DNA of 64,000 bases from Pontibacter kalidii. GTDB taxonomy: Bacteria > Bacteroidota > Bacteroidia > Cytophagales > Hymenobacteraceae. The stretch spans positions 9,842 through 73,841 of the forward strand of contig NZ_CP111080.1 in assembly GCF_026278245.1 (NCBI RefSeq), given 5' to 3'. The translations under genes were made by a program, and so were the position numbers. The number at the start of each line of letters is the position of its first letter. The stretch's first letter is position 1. The notes beneath the pieces were generated by a model. It was given only the letters and a program-made list of their open reading frames with translations, did no database searches and was not told the origin of the DNA. Positions 43,797 through 53,362 of the stretch are shown here, piece by piece.

Positions 43797-45743
43797 ATGG
43801 TACAACCGATGGTATCAGTATTGCCACTATTTTCAGCACTAGAGGATTTAACACAACTTCATAAATTTTATGTTCTACTCCCTCATCAACTGAGGCTTAT
43901 GAGACAAGTAGGAAAACTGACCATTGAAGATGTCCTGAATTATGAAACAGGAGAGCAAGTGAGCGCATATATTTTTTTTAAAAAGCCTTTAGATGAAATC
44001 ACAGAGCACCGCTCAGAGTTACAGAAAGCTATTCAAGGTTACCGGGAGCCGCTGTACGTCTGCTATTACTGCAAGCAGCTGATCAGGATCAGGGGTGGGA
44101 ATTTTAACAGCGGAAAAAGTAAAAAGGACAGCTTCCACTTCGCTCATCTAAAAGATAGCGCAGCCTGCCATATAAAAACCAACCATGTATACACACGGGA
44201 GGAGGTTGACCGCATCAAATACAATGGTGCCAAAGAGAGCGCACTGCACATTCACCTCAAGGAACAGATCGCTGCTTACCTGAACAAAAACAGGTTGTTT
44301 AAAAAGGGGGTATCCTCTGTTGAGATAGAAAAGGTTGTTAAAAGCAAGCTCATTGAAAAGGAGTGGCGTAAGCCTGACATCAATGCCTCTTTCCAGGATA
44401 AGCGCGTGGCTATTGAGTTGCAGCTTTCCACCACCTGGCTGAGTGTGATTACCGGCAGGCAGCATTTCTATCAGGAAGAGGGCAGCTATATACCCTGGGT
44501 GTTTCATAAGTTCAGCCTGGATGATGATGTCAGAAAGCTAACCTATAATGATGTGATCTTTACCAATCACCATAATGCTTATGTTTTCGACGAGGAATGT
44601 AGCAGGAAATCAGATCTTGAGAACGATCTGGTGCTGAAGTGCTACTACAAGAAGTATTACCGGCAGGGGCTTGAGATAATGGATACCTGGGAAATGACTT
44701 ATGTTACCCTTTCCGACCTGACCTTTGATACCGTAAGCTATAAAGTCTACTTTCACGATGCGAAGAAGGAGAAGAGAGAAGTGGAACTCGCCGTTGCCCG
44801 GGAAAGAAACAGAAGAGCCCTCCTTGAAAGGGAACAAGAAAATGAAGCCGAAAAACGCAGGGCCGCACAGGCCAGAATCCTGGAGCAAAGAAAGGCTGAA
44901 GAGAAAAGAAGAATAGCTGCTCATACCGAGTTAAAAGAAAACCTGTCAAAATTAACCCAGCAGCTTCACGGGCTCCAACAGGAGAAAGATAGTGCGGAGA
45001 GGAAAGCACAACGATTACAGGAAAGAGTAGAGAACAGGATGCAAATCCTAACAAATCTTATAGCTTTTGCTGATAAAACTTATGACCTCATAACTGGTAA
45101 AAGCCGCTCAAACCCTTTCCACAGGAACTTCGAATACGGCCATTATGAAATGGTGAACACACTGCGTGCAGAGTTCCTGGAGACTGGCAAAGAGTTAGAG
45201 GCAAGCTTTGCGCGGGCATTCGTAGAGAAAGGTTACTGGCTGAAGAAGCAGGCCGACCTTCCTACACTGGGGCAAATAACAATAGCGGGAGTAAGTTACC
45301 AAATTCTACCTGAGGTAGATCAATACTTCCAGCTGATAAGACCTCATTATGCTCGAGTGAAATATATACCGAAGTCAGCTGTGGGAACGCTTTTCGAGGG
45401 GGCTGAGCTTCGGTCTGTGCTTTCTGAAACTAACCTATTGGAGGTCTTTACCAAGAGCAGCTTATTTCTCTTGGTTGAACATGGTCAGGATGTATTGACC
45501 TTTTCTGATAAAGTAGAGGCTTGCCAGAGATCTATTTCGCGCATTGACGAGATGCAAGTAGAGTTAAAGATTCAATTGCAAGATAGGATAAAGCAAACTT
45601 TTGAAGCGGAGATAGCTGACTCTAAACTCGAAAAATCGAATATTGAAATCAGTAGTGAAGCATTAGATGGTGAGATAAGCGTTTTGCAAGCAGAGGTGGT
45701 AAGCTTGAAAAGCGTCCTGGATGATTTAAGAGGCTCCTTTTAA
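43797..45743 (+). CDS. DUF6035 CoiA-like nuclease-domain protein
   Basis: A 648-residue protein resembling DUF6035. It has a zinc-ribbon-like CYYCKQLIRIRGG and FHFAHLKDSAACHIK, then a CoiA/PD-(D/E)xK-like core where Asp194 (KPDINA) and Glu207 (AIELQL) are candidate metal ligands. A long charged coiled coil spans about residues 320-425, followed by a helical C-terminal domain. CoiA relatives act on DNA in competence; DUF6035 proteins are common in defence-rich regions, but their role is not established. It diverges from the mer repressor and shares its regulatory gap. Confidence 0.75.
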   Translation: MVQPMVSVLPLFSALEDLTQLHKFYVLLPHQLRLMRQVGKLTIEDVLNYETGEQVSAYIFFKKPLDEITEHRSELQKAIQGYREPLYVCYYCKQLIRIRGGNFNSGKSKKDSFHFAHLKDSAACHIKTNHVYTREEVDRIKYNGAKESALHIHLKEQIAAYLNKNRLFKKGVSSVEIEKVVKSKLIEKEWRKPDINASFQDKRVAIELQLSTTWLSVITGRQHFYQEEGSYIPWVFHKFSLDDDVRKLTYNDVIFTNHHNAYVFDEECSRKSDLENDLVLKCYYKKYYRQGLEIMDTWEMTYVTLSDLTFDTVSYKVYFHDAKKEKREVELAVARERNRRALLEREQENEAEKRRAAQARILEQRKAEEKRRIAAHTELKENLSKLTQQLHGLQQEKDSAERKAQRLQERVENRMQILTNLIAFADKTYDLITGKSRSNPFHRNFEYGHYEMVNTLRAEFLETGKELEASFARAFVEKGYWLKKQADLPTLGQITIAGVSYQILPEVDQYFQLIRPHYARVKYIPKSAVGTLFEGAELRSVLSETNLLEVFTKSSLFLLVEHGQDVLTFSDKVEACQRSISRIDEMQVELKIQLQDRIKQTFEAEIADSKLEKSNIEISSEALDGEISVLQAEVVSLKSVLDDLRGSF

Positions 45744-45856
45744 AGCACTTTCTTTTATTTTGTCAAGTTTAATAACAAAAAAACTTGACATGTAATAGCT
45801 AAGCTACTACCTTTATAGAACCATTAGGCTAAACCAGTGCACAACTTAGAAAGGAA

Positions 45857-46585
45857 GTGATGAGCATTATGCAGAAAGTCCGGGAAAGAATCGAGCAGGC
45901 ACAGCCCGGGCAGCTGCTGACTTACGCCGATTTTCAGGTAAGCGACAGCCAGCTGGAGGCCCTGGCAGCGGCACTCAGCCGCCTGACCAGGCAGGGGGTG
46001 ATCAACCGGCTGGCGAAAGGCCGTTACTACAAGCCAAAGGAAACTGTTTTCGGGAAAGTGAGACCATCCGAAAAAGAGATCATCAAGAGTCTTAGCACCT
46101 CCAAAGGCAAAGTCAAAGGTTACGAGAGCGGTTTGGGGCTTTACAACCAGCTGGGTCTGACCACGCAGGTCCCCCGGGAGGTGACGCTGGTGACCCGCAA
46201 GCAGCGGCGGGTGGCCAGCGTCGGGAAGACCAAGATCCGTTATGTCCAAAGCCCCACCAGCTTCAAGGAGTCCGACATAGACAAGCTTCAAATCCTGGAC
46301 GCCCTGCGCGGTTACAAGAAGATTCCGGACCGTAACAACAAAAAGACCATCCTCATTTTACTGGAGTACATCAGGAAGCTGACTGAGCGTGACACATCAC
46401 GTCTTATAGAGCTGGCGCTGGACTACAACCCAGCTACCCGTGCCCTGCTGGGAGCCCTGCTGGAGCAGCTGGGATATGCTAAGGAGGCAGACAGGCTAAA
46501 GCAGTCACTCAACCCGCTGACTAAATACAAACTGGGCATTAGCGAGAGCATTTTGCCCAACAGAAAAGACTGGAATATTATATGA
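45857..46585 (+). CDS. AbiEi/DUF6088-type antitoxin
   Basis: A 242-residue protein. The N-terminal winged helix (QLLTYADFQVSDSQLEALAAALSRLTRQGVINRLAKGRYYKP) and the following domain with REVTLVTRKQRR match the DUF6088/AbiEi antitoxin family, which represses its own operon and neutralises AbiEii. An alternative ATG at residue 2 or 5 makes little difference. It overlaps the toxin gene by ATGA at 46582-46585, as usual for these pairs. Confidence 0.9.
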   Translation: MMSIMQKVRERIEQAQPGQLLTYADFQVSDSQLEALAAALSRLTRQGVINRLAKGRYYKPKETVFGKVRPSEKEIIKSLSTSKGKVKGYESGLGLYNQLGLTTQVPREVTLVTRKQRRVASVGKTKIRYVQSPTSFKESDIDKLQILDALRGYKKIPDRNNKKTILILLEYIRKLTERDTSRLIELALDYNPATRALLGALLEQLGYAKEADRLKQSLNPLTKYKLGISESILPNRKDWNII

Positions 46586-47556
46586 ACCTGCACCAAAACC
46601 CGGAGGTATTCCGGGATGCCATTACGGCCACGGCAGAGGCCTTGCAGATCAGGGATGTGTATGTGGAGAAAGACTACTGGGTGACGCTGGTGCTTTACCG
46701 CCTGGCCCACTCCCCCTACGTGGAGCAAGCCATCTTCAAGGGCGGCACCTCCCTATCCAAAGCCTACAACCTGATCGAGCGTTTTTCCGAGGACATCGAC
46801 CTGGCCATCAACGCCGACGAGGGCATGACAAACAACCAGGTCATGCAGCTGATCCGCAAAATCTCAAAAGAGATCACAAAGGACATGGTTGAAGTAGATG
46901 ACCCGCACCGGACCAGCAAAGGCTCCCGCTTCCGCAAAACACTGCACGACTACGGAGCCTCCGTGCAGGGAGACTACGGACAAGCAACTGACAAGATTCT
47001 GGTCGAGATCAACTCCTTTGCCAGCCCTAATCCACACCAGCTGATGCCGATCAAGACCTATATCAGCCAGTTTATGGCTCAACGTGGTTTGCTGGAAATG
47101 ATCCGCCAGTACGAGCTAGAGCCTTTTGAGGTAAATGTGGTGAGCCTAGAGCGCACCTTCACAGAGAAAGTACTGGCCCTAGTGCGGGCTTCTTATGCCG
47201 AAAACCCAGTAGATGAATTAGGTAGCAAGATCCGCCATGTATATGACCTGCACGCCATGCTGAAAGCACCTGCAGTGACCGCCTTTCTGCACAGCGAGGA
47301 CTTCTTCGAGATGATCCAAGCTGTACAGGCCGATGATGCCCGCAACAGCGAGTTCCAGGGGGACTGGGCTCAGCAGCCATTGGATGCGTGCCTGCTGTTT
47401 GCAGATGTGAGAGGAGCCTGGAGTTCTTTAGAGACGGCCTACCAGCAGGAATTCCGATCCCTCGTGTATGGCACGCTGCCTGCCCCGGAGGAGGTAATTG
47501 CCGTCTTGGGAACGGTCGGTGCCCGCCTCCAGGTATTTGGAGGCAGGAAGAGTTAA
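46582..47556 (+). CDS. AbiEii/AbiGii-type nucleotidyltransferase toxin
   Basis: A 324-residue nucleotidyltransferase. The conserved motif is FKGGTSLSKAY (52-62) followed by FSEDIDLAI with catalytic Asp71 and Asp73; an upstream YVEKDYWV is also typical. AbiEii-like toxins transfer nucleotides to tRNA or protein targets and cause abortive infection during phage attack. It is the second gene of the ATGA-coupled pair. A hairpin at 47586-47610 may end the transcript. Confidence 0.92.
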   Translation: MNLHQNPEVFRDAITATAEALQIRDVYVEKDYWVTLVLYRLAHSPYVEQAIFKGGTSLSKAYNLIERFSEDIDLAINADEGMTNNQVMQLIRKISKEITKDMVEVDDPHRTSKGSRFRKTLHDYGASVQGDYGQATDKILVEINSFASPNPHQLMPIKTYISQFMAQRGLLEMIRQYELEPFEVNVVSLERTFTEKVLALVRASYAENPVDELGSKIRHVYDLHAMLKAPAVTAFLHSEDFFEMIQAVQADDARNSEFQGDWAQQPLDACLLFADVRGAWSSLETAYQQEFRSLVYGTLPAPEEVIAVLGTVGARLQVFGGRKS

Positions 47557-48093
47557 GTCAGATAGGTAGCATTGACTTAGTGTAATTAGTCCCACAAGCT
47601 GTGGGATTAACTGCTCCTCAAACTATAGAATTAAATAATAAGAAATCGCCCAGGCCGTGCACAGCCTCCTTTCCTGGTAATACTCCGCTATATCTCATTG
47701 GCTATTGGTTGGCTTTCGAAGGTAAGGAAGTGTTTTCCTCCTGTATAAGCGTAGGCTTTCTTATCAGTCTGCTTCCCTCCTTTATATCCTATGATTTCCA
47801 ATTCTATGGCGGCCGGCGGAGTCTTCACAGTTGAGAAACCATAGGTCTGGGTATGACACTATCAAGTTGATTGTATTTAAAAAATAATATATAACAATAA
47901 AAATTTTTAAATTCATTCTCAATATCTTTAGAAGAGCATATACAACTCATGCATATAGCTCAGATAGAAGGAATAGGCATTTTAGTAAGTAGTAGCCAAT
48001 TAATAATACACATCACAGCATAGTGTTTTTCATGAATGAGGGCTAAAGAACTTATCTTAAAACAAACTTATAATAAAGGGATATTGAGAATGT
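47557..48093. other. AT-rich intergenic region with a terminator-like hairpin
   Basis: 537 bases. Near its start, TCCCACA (47590-47596) and TGTGGGA (47600-47606), extended by a few further pairs to about 47586-47610, form a hairpin that may terminate the AbiE transcript. The remainder is strongly AT-rich and presumably holds the promoter of the next operon. ORF 47601-47834 has no protein-like features. Confidence 0.5.
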
Positions 48094-50196
48094 ATGAAAA
48101 TATTTAAAATTGAAATAGATAATTACCGATTATTAAAATGCTTTTCCATTGACTTGGAAAAGGACCTTTCACTAGTTATCGGCAAAAACAATACTGGTAA
48201 AACATCTATTCTTTCTGTTCTTGATAAGTTTTTATGTAAACCTGATAAAAACAGATTCACTGTTGACGATTTTAATATTGATTTCAAGAATGAGCTCAAA
48301 ACTATAATTAATGCAGAAGAGGCTTTAACTGAAGAAGGCTATACACGCTTAGGAATAAGGCTCAAGCTTTTTATCGAATATACAGAAGTAGATAACCTGT
48401 CCAATATCAGCCAATTAATGATGGACCTAGATCCAGACAATAATGTTATCGTTCTCGGTTTTGAATATACAATGGACTTTGCTGGGTATTCACAGTTGAG
48501 AAAGGAGTACCGCGAGTATGAAGCTAAACAAAACAAAAAGAAGGAGGAAAAGCAGCAACAAAACCAGAACTACAAGATCAGCACTTTACTGGACTTCTTA
48601 AAATTGAATCACACAGATTATTTTAAGATAAGTAAACACTCATTGGGGTATGATTCGGCTACAAAAAAGGCAAATGAGAGCATTTATATAGATTTGAATT
48701 CTGAAAAAATAAGTATTGCCGATATAATTAACTTCAAATACATCAGCGCCAAGAGAGATGTCACTAATAAAGATATTGATAAGACACTTTCAGGCCAAAC
48801 ATCACGAATATATAGGCGCACCGAGGCTAGTGATGAGCAGAACATAGCCGTTGAAGATTTCAAAGACAAACTAAGTGAAACGGATACTCATCTAAGTGGG
48901 ATTTACAAGTCTCTTTTTAATAATATAGTAAAGAAAGTTAGGGATTTCGGCGGTGTAAAAATCAATGAATCAGAGATTGAAATTATCTCTACTCTTCAAC
49001 ACCGGGAACTACTTGAAGGGAACACTACTGTAGTTTACAAACATGATGCGGACAATCATCTACCTGAACACTACAATGGTTTGGGCTACATGAACCTCAT
49101 CAGTATGATCTTTGAAATAGAGATTCTTGTACATGAGTTTGAACGGGAAAAAGAGAAAAGGCCTGCAGACATAAATTTGTTATTTATAGAAGAACCGGAG
49201 GCACATACCCATCCTCAGATGCAATATGTTTTCATTAAGAACATAAAAAGACTGTTAGGTGAAGGCATTAAGCGGAAAGATGGAGAGCATAGGGACTTGC
49301 AATATATCATAAGCACTCATTCGGCTTGCATTGTTGCAGACAGTGATTTTGACGATATCAAGTATTTGAAAAAGGAGAATGAATGCGGGGTAATTGCTAA
49401 GAACTTGAAAGACTTGAAACAGGATTATGATGACACAACTACTCAATATCAATTTCTGAAACAGTACCTAACTATCAGCCGGGCAGAAATATTCTTTGCT
49501 GACAAGGCAGTATTAATTGAAGGAGATACAGAACGCATACTTGTTCCAACACTTATGCGAAAGGTGGACATTGAAGAAGAAAAGAAGTATGCAGCATCAG
49601 TTGATCCTGATGCATACCTGCCATTGCTTTCTCAAAACATTTCTATTATTGAAGTTGGAGCATATTCTCAAATTTTTGAAAAATTCATTGATTTCTTAGG
49701 TGTTAAGGCATTGATCATTACCGACCTTGACGCTGTTGATGATGAAGGGAAAAAGTGTAAAGTAGCTTTAGGCGTTGATTACTCTAATGAGGCAATTAGG
49801 TCTTTCTTCGGTGACCCTTCTTTTAATAATCTCACGGACTTTCTTCTTACAGACAAGATTTTCGGTAAAGTTGACGGCTCTTGGGTGAACCAGGTAGATG
49901 GAAAGCTTTGTGTTGTGTATCAAACCAAAGAGAACGGGTACAATGCTAGGAGTTTCGAGGATGCATTCATTAACATTAACAAAGAATATATAAAGAATAA
50001 CAAAAGTAGCTTTAGAGGGCTTCAGCATAAATCACATTTTGATAATGGCCTTGGACCTTATGAATTGGCTGAAAAGTGTATAAAAAAGAAAACACATTTT
50101 GCCTTGGACATCCTCTTCCATAGCGATGCAGATTTCAGTAACTGGGAAATTCCCTCTTATATCAAAGAAGGTTTATTATGGTTAAAGAAAGATTAA
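48094..50196 (+). CDS. Gabija-like GajA: OLD-family ATPase-TOPRIM nuclease
   Basis: A 700-residue protein. The ABC-type ATPase shows Walker A GKNNTGKT (30-37), a signature-like region and Walker B LLFIEEPEAHTHP (362-374). The C-terminal TOPRIM nuclease has LIEGDTE with Glu476 and DLD at 544-546. This is the OLD/GajA architecture: a DNA-nicking enzyme controlled by nucleotides. It overlaps a UvrD-like helicase by 19 bases, as gajA does with gajB. It is longer than the usual GajA (about 580), so it represents a divergent branch. Base composition is much more AT-rich than neighbours, suggesting separate acquisition. Confidence 0.8.
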   Translation: MKIFKIEIDNYRLLKCFSIDLEKDLSLVIGKNNTGKTSILSVLDKFLCKPDKNRFTVDDFNIDFKNELKTIINAEEALTEEGYTRLGIRLKLFIEYTEVDNLSNISQLMMDLDPDNNVIVLGFEYTMDFAGYSQLRKEYREYEAKQNKKKEEKQQQNQNYKISTLLDFLKLNHTDYFKISKHSLGYDSATKKANESIYIDLNSEKISIADIINFKYISAKRDVTNKDIDKTLSGQTSRIYRRTEASDEQNIAVEDFKDKLSETDTHLSGIYKSLFNNIVKKVRDFGGVKINESEIEIISTLQHRELLEGNTTVVYKHDADNHLPEHYNGLGYMNLISMIFEIEILVHEFEREKEKRPADINLLFIEEPEAHTHPQMQYVFIKNIKRLLGEGIKRKDGEHRDLQYIISTHSACIVADSDFDDIKYLKKENECGVIAKNLKDLKQDYDDTTTQYQFLKQYLTISRAEIFFADKAVLIEGDTERILVPTLMRKVDIEEEKKYAASVDPDAYLPLLSQNISIIEVGAYSQIFEKFIDFLGVKALIITDLDAVDDEGKKCKVALGVDYSNEAIRSFFGDPSFNNLTDFLLTDKIFGKVDGSWVNQVDGKLCVVYQTKENGYNARSFEDAFININKEYIKNNKSSFRGLQHKSHFDNGLGPYELAEKCIKKKTHFALDILFHSDADFSNWEIPSYIKEGLLWLKKD

Positions 50197-52103
50197 CATT
50201 AGAGCCAGAAGTACAGGAAATTTTCCAGTGCATTGATAACAATTGTAACTTTTTATTAAGCGGAGGTGCGGGAAGCGGAAAAACTTTTTCTTTGGTCCAG
50301 GTTATCAGACAGGTAATTATCGAAAACCCAACTGCCAAAGTCGCTTGCATGACATATACTAATGCGGCAGTTAAAGAAATTGAAGAACGTGTAAACCATA
50401 AGAATCTAAATGTGTCTACTATTCACGACTTTTTATGGGATAATATCAAGCATTTTCAGAAGGAGCTAAAATCTGCCATTATTACATTAGCGAATGATGT
50501 AGAAGCTAAAATTTCTATCGATGAAGGAAGAGCTATTCCGGCCGATTATTTTAATAATCTTGAAAAAGGGGTTCAATACAAAGAGTACTTAAAACTCAAA
50601 GAGGGAATTATTTCTCATGACGAATTATTGATCATAGCGAATTTCCTTTTCGAAAATCACCCAAAGCTTAGCTCTATCGTTAAAGATAAATTCCAGTTTA
50701 TTTTCATTGACGAATACCAAGATACAAGCAAGTCAGTCGTTGCTATTTTCTTAAATCACTTCAGAAAAAGCCAGAAGAAAAACCTTATCGGGTTCTTTGG
50801 AGATGCCATGCAATCAATTTATGATGATGGTATTGGGAACCTAGATGAATACAAGGGAGATGCAGCAGATATGGTCCGTGAGGTCAAGAAAACACAAAAT
50901 AGAAGAAGCCCCCTAAAAATAATTGAATTGGCTAACAGATTAAGAACGGATGGAATAGTACAGGAGCCTTCAATTGATGAGGGTGCACCGAACATGGTAG
51001 CTGGACAGGTAAAAGAAGGCAATATTCTGTTTATTCATTCAAATAATGGTGATGTTGCAGCAGTAAAGCAGTACTTGACTCATAACCACAATTGGGATTT
51101 TAGCAATGCCAAGGAAACTAAAGAATTAAATCTTACCCATAACCTAATTGCTGATAAAGCTGGTTTCCGGACGCTGATGGATATTTATGATAGTGATCCA
51201 GTGATTGGGTTGAAGAATGATATCTTAAATAAAATCAAAAACAGCAATAAGAAAGGTTTATCTGAGATTGAGATAACCGAAGATGATAGTTTTGATACTG
51301 TTGTTAATAAACTTCAACTAAAGAATAAGCAAAGGCAACTCAAAAAGGAGTTACTGCTTCAAGATGACAATAACGCCAATCTTTATAACCAATTGAAGCA
51401 CAAGCCTTTCTCAGAAGTTAAAAAAATCTATCTGTCTAAAGACGCCTTAATTGACGACAAAAAGCAAGATGAAAATGGCGATCACAAAAAAGGGTCAAAA
51501 CGTGACAGTTTGATAAAACACCTCTTTAAGATCCAAAGTAATATCGTGTTATACAAAACTGGGCGATACAACGAGTTTCTTAGAGTTACTGATTATAGAT
51601 ACAAAATTAACCAAGTTACAGATAAGCGGACTTTAAAAAATAATATTGAAAGTTTAGTCAATGTAGGTAATAAAACAATCGAGGAAGTAATCAATGATGC
51701 TCATGAAAGAGGTATTTGCCTAATAGATGATACGTTAGAGAAGTTTATAGTAAAGAATGAGTACTTATATAATAGGGTAAAAGAAGTTCAATTTGAAGAA
51801 TTTCAAAAGTTGTATGACTACTTGGAAGGTAAAACTCCTTTCTCTACACAACACAAAACTAAAGGAACAGAATTTAATAATGTACTTGTTGTTTTAGACA
51901 ACGGGGGCTGGAATAACTACAACTTTGAAAATCTATTTCTAAACACAGGTAAAGAAAGCGTTCTCAAAAGAACACAAAAAATATTTTATGTTTGCTGTAC
52001 CCGGGCAAAAGAAAATTTGGTGGTTTTCTATCATAACCCTAGTAAGCAAGTGATAGTTTCTGCAACTGAGTGGTTTGGAGCTAAAAATATTGTAGCCATT
52101 TAA
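50178..52103 (+). CDS. Gabija-like GajB: UvrD/Rep-type helicase
   Basis: A 641-residue superfamily 1 helicase. Motif I GGAGSGKT is at 29-36, motif Ia ACMTYTNAAVKEIEER, motif II IDEYQDTSK at 177-185, and late motifs QHKTKGTEFNNVLVVLDN and FYVCCTRAKENLVVF near the C-terminus. It overlaps the OLD-family nuclease by 19 bases, matching the GajA-GajB arrangement of the Gabija anti-phage system. Usual GajB is about 500 residues; the middle insertion (about residues 300-470, lysine/glutamate-rich) accounts for the extra length. Same AT-rich composition as its partner. Confidence 0.8.
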   Translation: MVKERLTLEPEVQEIFQCIDNNCNFLLSGGAGSGKTFSLVQVIRQVIIENPTAKVACMTYTNAAVKEIEERVNHKNLNVSTIHDFLWDNIKHFQKELKSAIITLANDVEAKISIDEGRAIPADYFNNLEKGVQYKEYLKLKEGIISHDELLIIANFLFENHPKLSSIVKDKFQFIFIDEYQDTSKSVVAIFLNHFRKSQKKNLIGFFGDAMQSIYDDGIGNLDEYKGDAADMVREVKKTQNRRSPLKIIELANRLRTDGIVQEPSIDEGAPNMVAGQVKEGNILFIHSNNGDVAAVKQYLTHNHNWDFSNAKETKELNLTHNLIADKAGFRTLMDIYDSDPVIGLKNDILNKIKNSNKKGLSEIEITEDDSFDTVVNKLQLKNKQRQLKKELLLQDDNNANLYNQLKHKPFSEVKKIYLSKDALIDDKKQDENGDHKKGSKRDSLIKHLFKIQSNIVLYKTGRYNEFLRVTDYRYKINQVTDKRTLKNNIESLVNVGNKTIEEVINDAHERGICLIDDTLEKFIVKNEYLYNRVKEVQFEEFQKLYDYLEGKTPFSTQHKTKGTEFNNVLVVLDNGGWNNYNFENLFLNTGKESVLKRTQKIFYVCCTRAKENLVVFYHNPSKQVIVSATEWFGAKNIVAI

Positions 52104-52187
52104 AAAGTAAATCCTACCACTAAATTGAGATAAATATTGGTTGCTGCCTATAACATCAGTGCTACTCTCACTCCTATTGTATAAATT

Positions 52188-52207
52188 TAGCCTTTTTATA
52201 AAGGCTA
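52188..52207. promoter_or_regulatory. Inverted repeat before the first fic gene
   Basis: TAGCCTTT (52188-52195) and its exact complement AAAGGCTA (52200-52207) with a 4-base centre, ending 4 bases before the fic ATG. It may act as an operator or a leader hairpin that limits toxin translation. Confidence 0.5.
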
Positions 52208-52211
52208 TACC

Positions 52212-52790
52212 ATGGGAGAATACACAACTGCAGCAGATGATAACCTGTTAGGCATAGCCGACAAAGCACAGCTCAACGAACTGGAGGCAAAGGGAGTGCT
52301 GCGAGCAGAGGAGTACATGCTGGACCTGGACTTTCCAGTCGAAATCACTACCAGCCTCATTTTAGATATTCATAGAACTGCATTCGGTGAAGTTTATGAG
52401 TGGGCGGGAAAGTGGAGAAACAAGGATTTACAGGTAGGGTCCTATACGCCACCAAGGTTCTTTGATATTCCCCGCCTAATGTCGGAGTTTATCTATGACC
52501 TCAACTACCGGCTACAGAACTTAGATAACAATAACACAAATACATTGGTGAGGGATCTGGCTTGGGCGCATCACAAGATGGTGCACATACACCCCTTTGT
52601 GAACGGTAACGGCCGCTCAGCACGCCTGATTACGGACCTATTGGCTTACATGCACGGCTATCAAAGTGTGGAGCTGTATCAACGAGAAGGGGATGGCAGA
52701 AAAAAATATCTGCAAGCCGTGAAGCTTGCAGATACACATGATTTCTCAGAATTGGAGCAGATGATTAGGGCGCAGCTTAAGCCTTTGTAA
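52212..52790 (+). CDS. Fic-family AMPylase (toxin-type)
   Basis: A 192-residue Fic protein. The complete active-site loop HPFVNGNGRSAR is at 127-138 with catalytic His127. The flap region contains GEVYEWAGKWRNKDLQVG. Fic enzymes transfer AMP or related groups from nucleotides to target proteins, often topoisomerases. No internal (S/T)xxxE(G/N) inhibitory helix is seen in the N-terminal part, so an antitoxin in trans is expected; a matching 56-residue protein is encoded at 52777-52947 on the opposite strand, overlapping the last 14 bases. Confidence 0.9.
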   Translation: MGEYTTAADDNLLGIADKAQLNELEAKGVLRAEEYMLDLDFPVEITTSLILDIHRTAFGEVYEWAGKWRNKDLQVGSYTPPRFFDIPRLMSEFIYDLNYRLQNLDNNNTNTLVRDLAWAHHKMVHIHPFVNGNGRSARLITDLLAYMHGYQSVELYQREGDGRKKYLQAVKLADTHDFSELEQMIRAQLKPL

Positions 52791-52947
52791 GCCGCTGCTC
52801 CTCCTTCACCTCACTGTATAGCTTCTCCAGGCGGTCTTTGCTTACGCCCTGGTTCTCCAGCAGCATAGAGCCGTGCACCGACTTTACCACCATCGAGCGC
52901 ACAAATGCCTCATCCTTCAGCTTTGGGTAACGGTCTCTAAGTTTCAT
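52777..52947 (-). CDS. Candidate Fic antitoxin with SMLLEN motif
   Basis: A 56-residue ORF starting with MKLRDRYPKLKDEAF. Residues 27-32 are SMLLEN, a full match to the Fic inhibitory motif (S/T)xxxE(G/N), in which the glutamate blocks ATP positioning in the Fic active site. Size (about 55 residues) equals known small Fic antitoxins such as YhfG/FicA. It is convergent with and overlaps the fic gene by 14 bases, instead of preceding it as usual. The motif match is seen in the sequence; inhibition is inferred. Confidence 0.6.
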   Translation of the reverse strand: MKLRDRYPKLKDEAFVRSMVVKSVHGSMLLENQGVSKDRLEKLYSEVKEEQRLTKA

Positions 52948-52956
52948 GGTCTTTTT

Positions 52957-53217
52957 TTAGTAGAGTACTTGCGGCAATGCTGCTACAATACAAATAGCTG
53001 TCATCAACGACGTTAGCAAAGATAGTTGTTTGTACGCTACAAGCAATACCAGTGCCAATAATAACAACAATGATAGTGCATACGATAATTCCAATCCAAA
53101 AGTTAAAGCTGGCGAAAGTCTGGGTATGGGTATAAACCATAAGGCAAAAAGGATAAAGAAGCAGAGGGTTCTGTAGAGCCGGGAGGATGCTCTTCTATTG
53201 AGGCAGAAGGAACTCAT
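52957..53217 (-). CDS. Small hydrophobic membrane protein
   Basis: An 86-residue ORF with two or three hydrophobic helices (TLCFFILFALWFIPI, LSYALSLLLLLALVLLVAY, LMTAICIVAALPQVLY). It ends 9 bases before the candidate Fic antitoxin on the same strand, so the two may be co-transcribed. An overlapping 67-codon ORF (52937-53140) in another frame is also hydrophobic, so the coding frame is not certain. No family recognised. Confidence 0.4.
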   Translation of the reverse strand: MSSFCLNRRASSRLYRTLCFFILFALWFIPIPRLSPALTFGLELSYALSLLLLLALVLLVAYKQLSLLTSLMTAICIVAALPQVLY

Positions 53218-53362
53218 TTCAATGATGCTTGTACAACCGTAGCCTATGAACTGGCTGGAACTCTAGAAAAGGGTCTTGCTTGTGCAGTTGAAAGTAAACG
53301 TCAGATTATGCATAAAGCTAAGTTTACTTTAACTTACTGTCCGTAAACCTAGTCTCCAACCG

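Noticed and set aside
47601..47834. 77-codon ORF downstream of the AbiE pair
   Set aside because: It overlaps the terminator-like hairpin and lacks any protein-like pattern.
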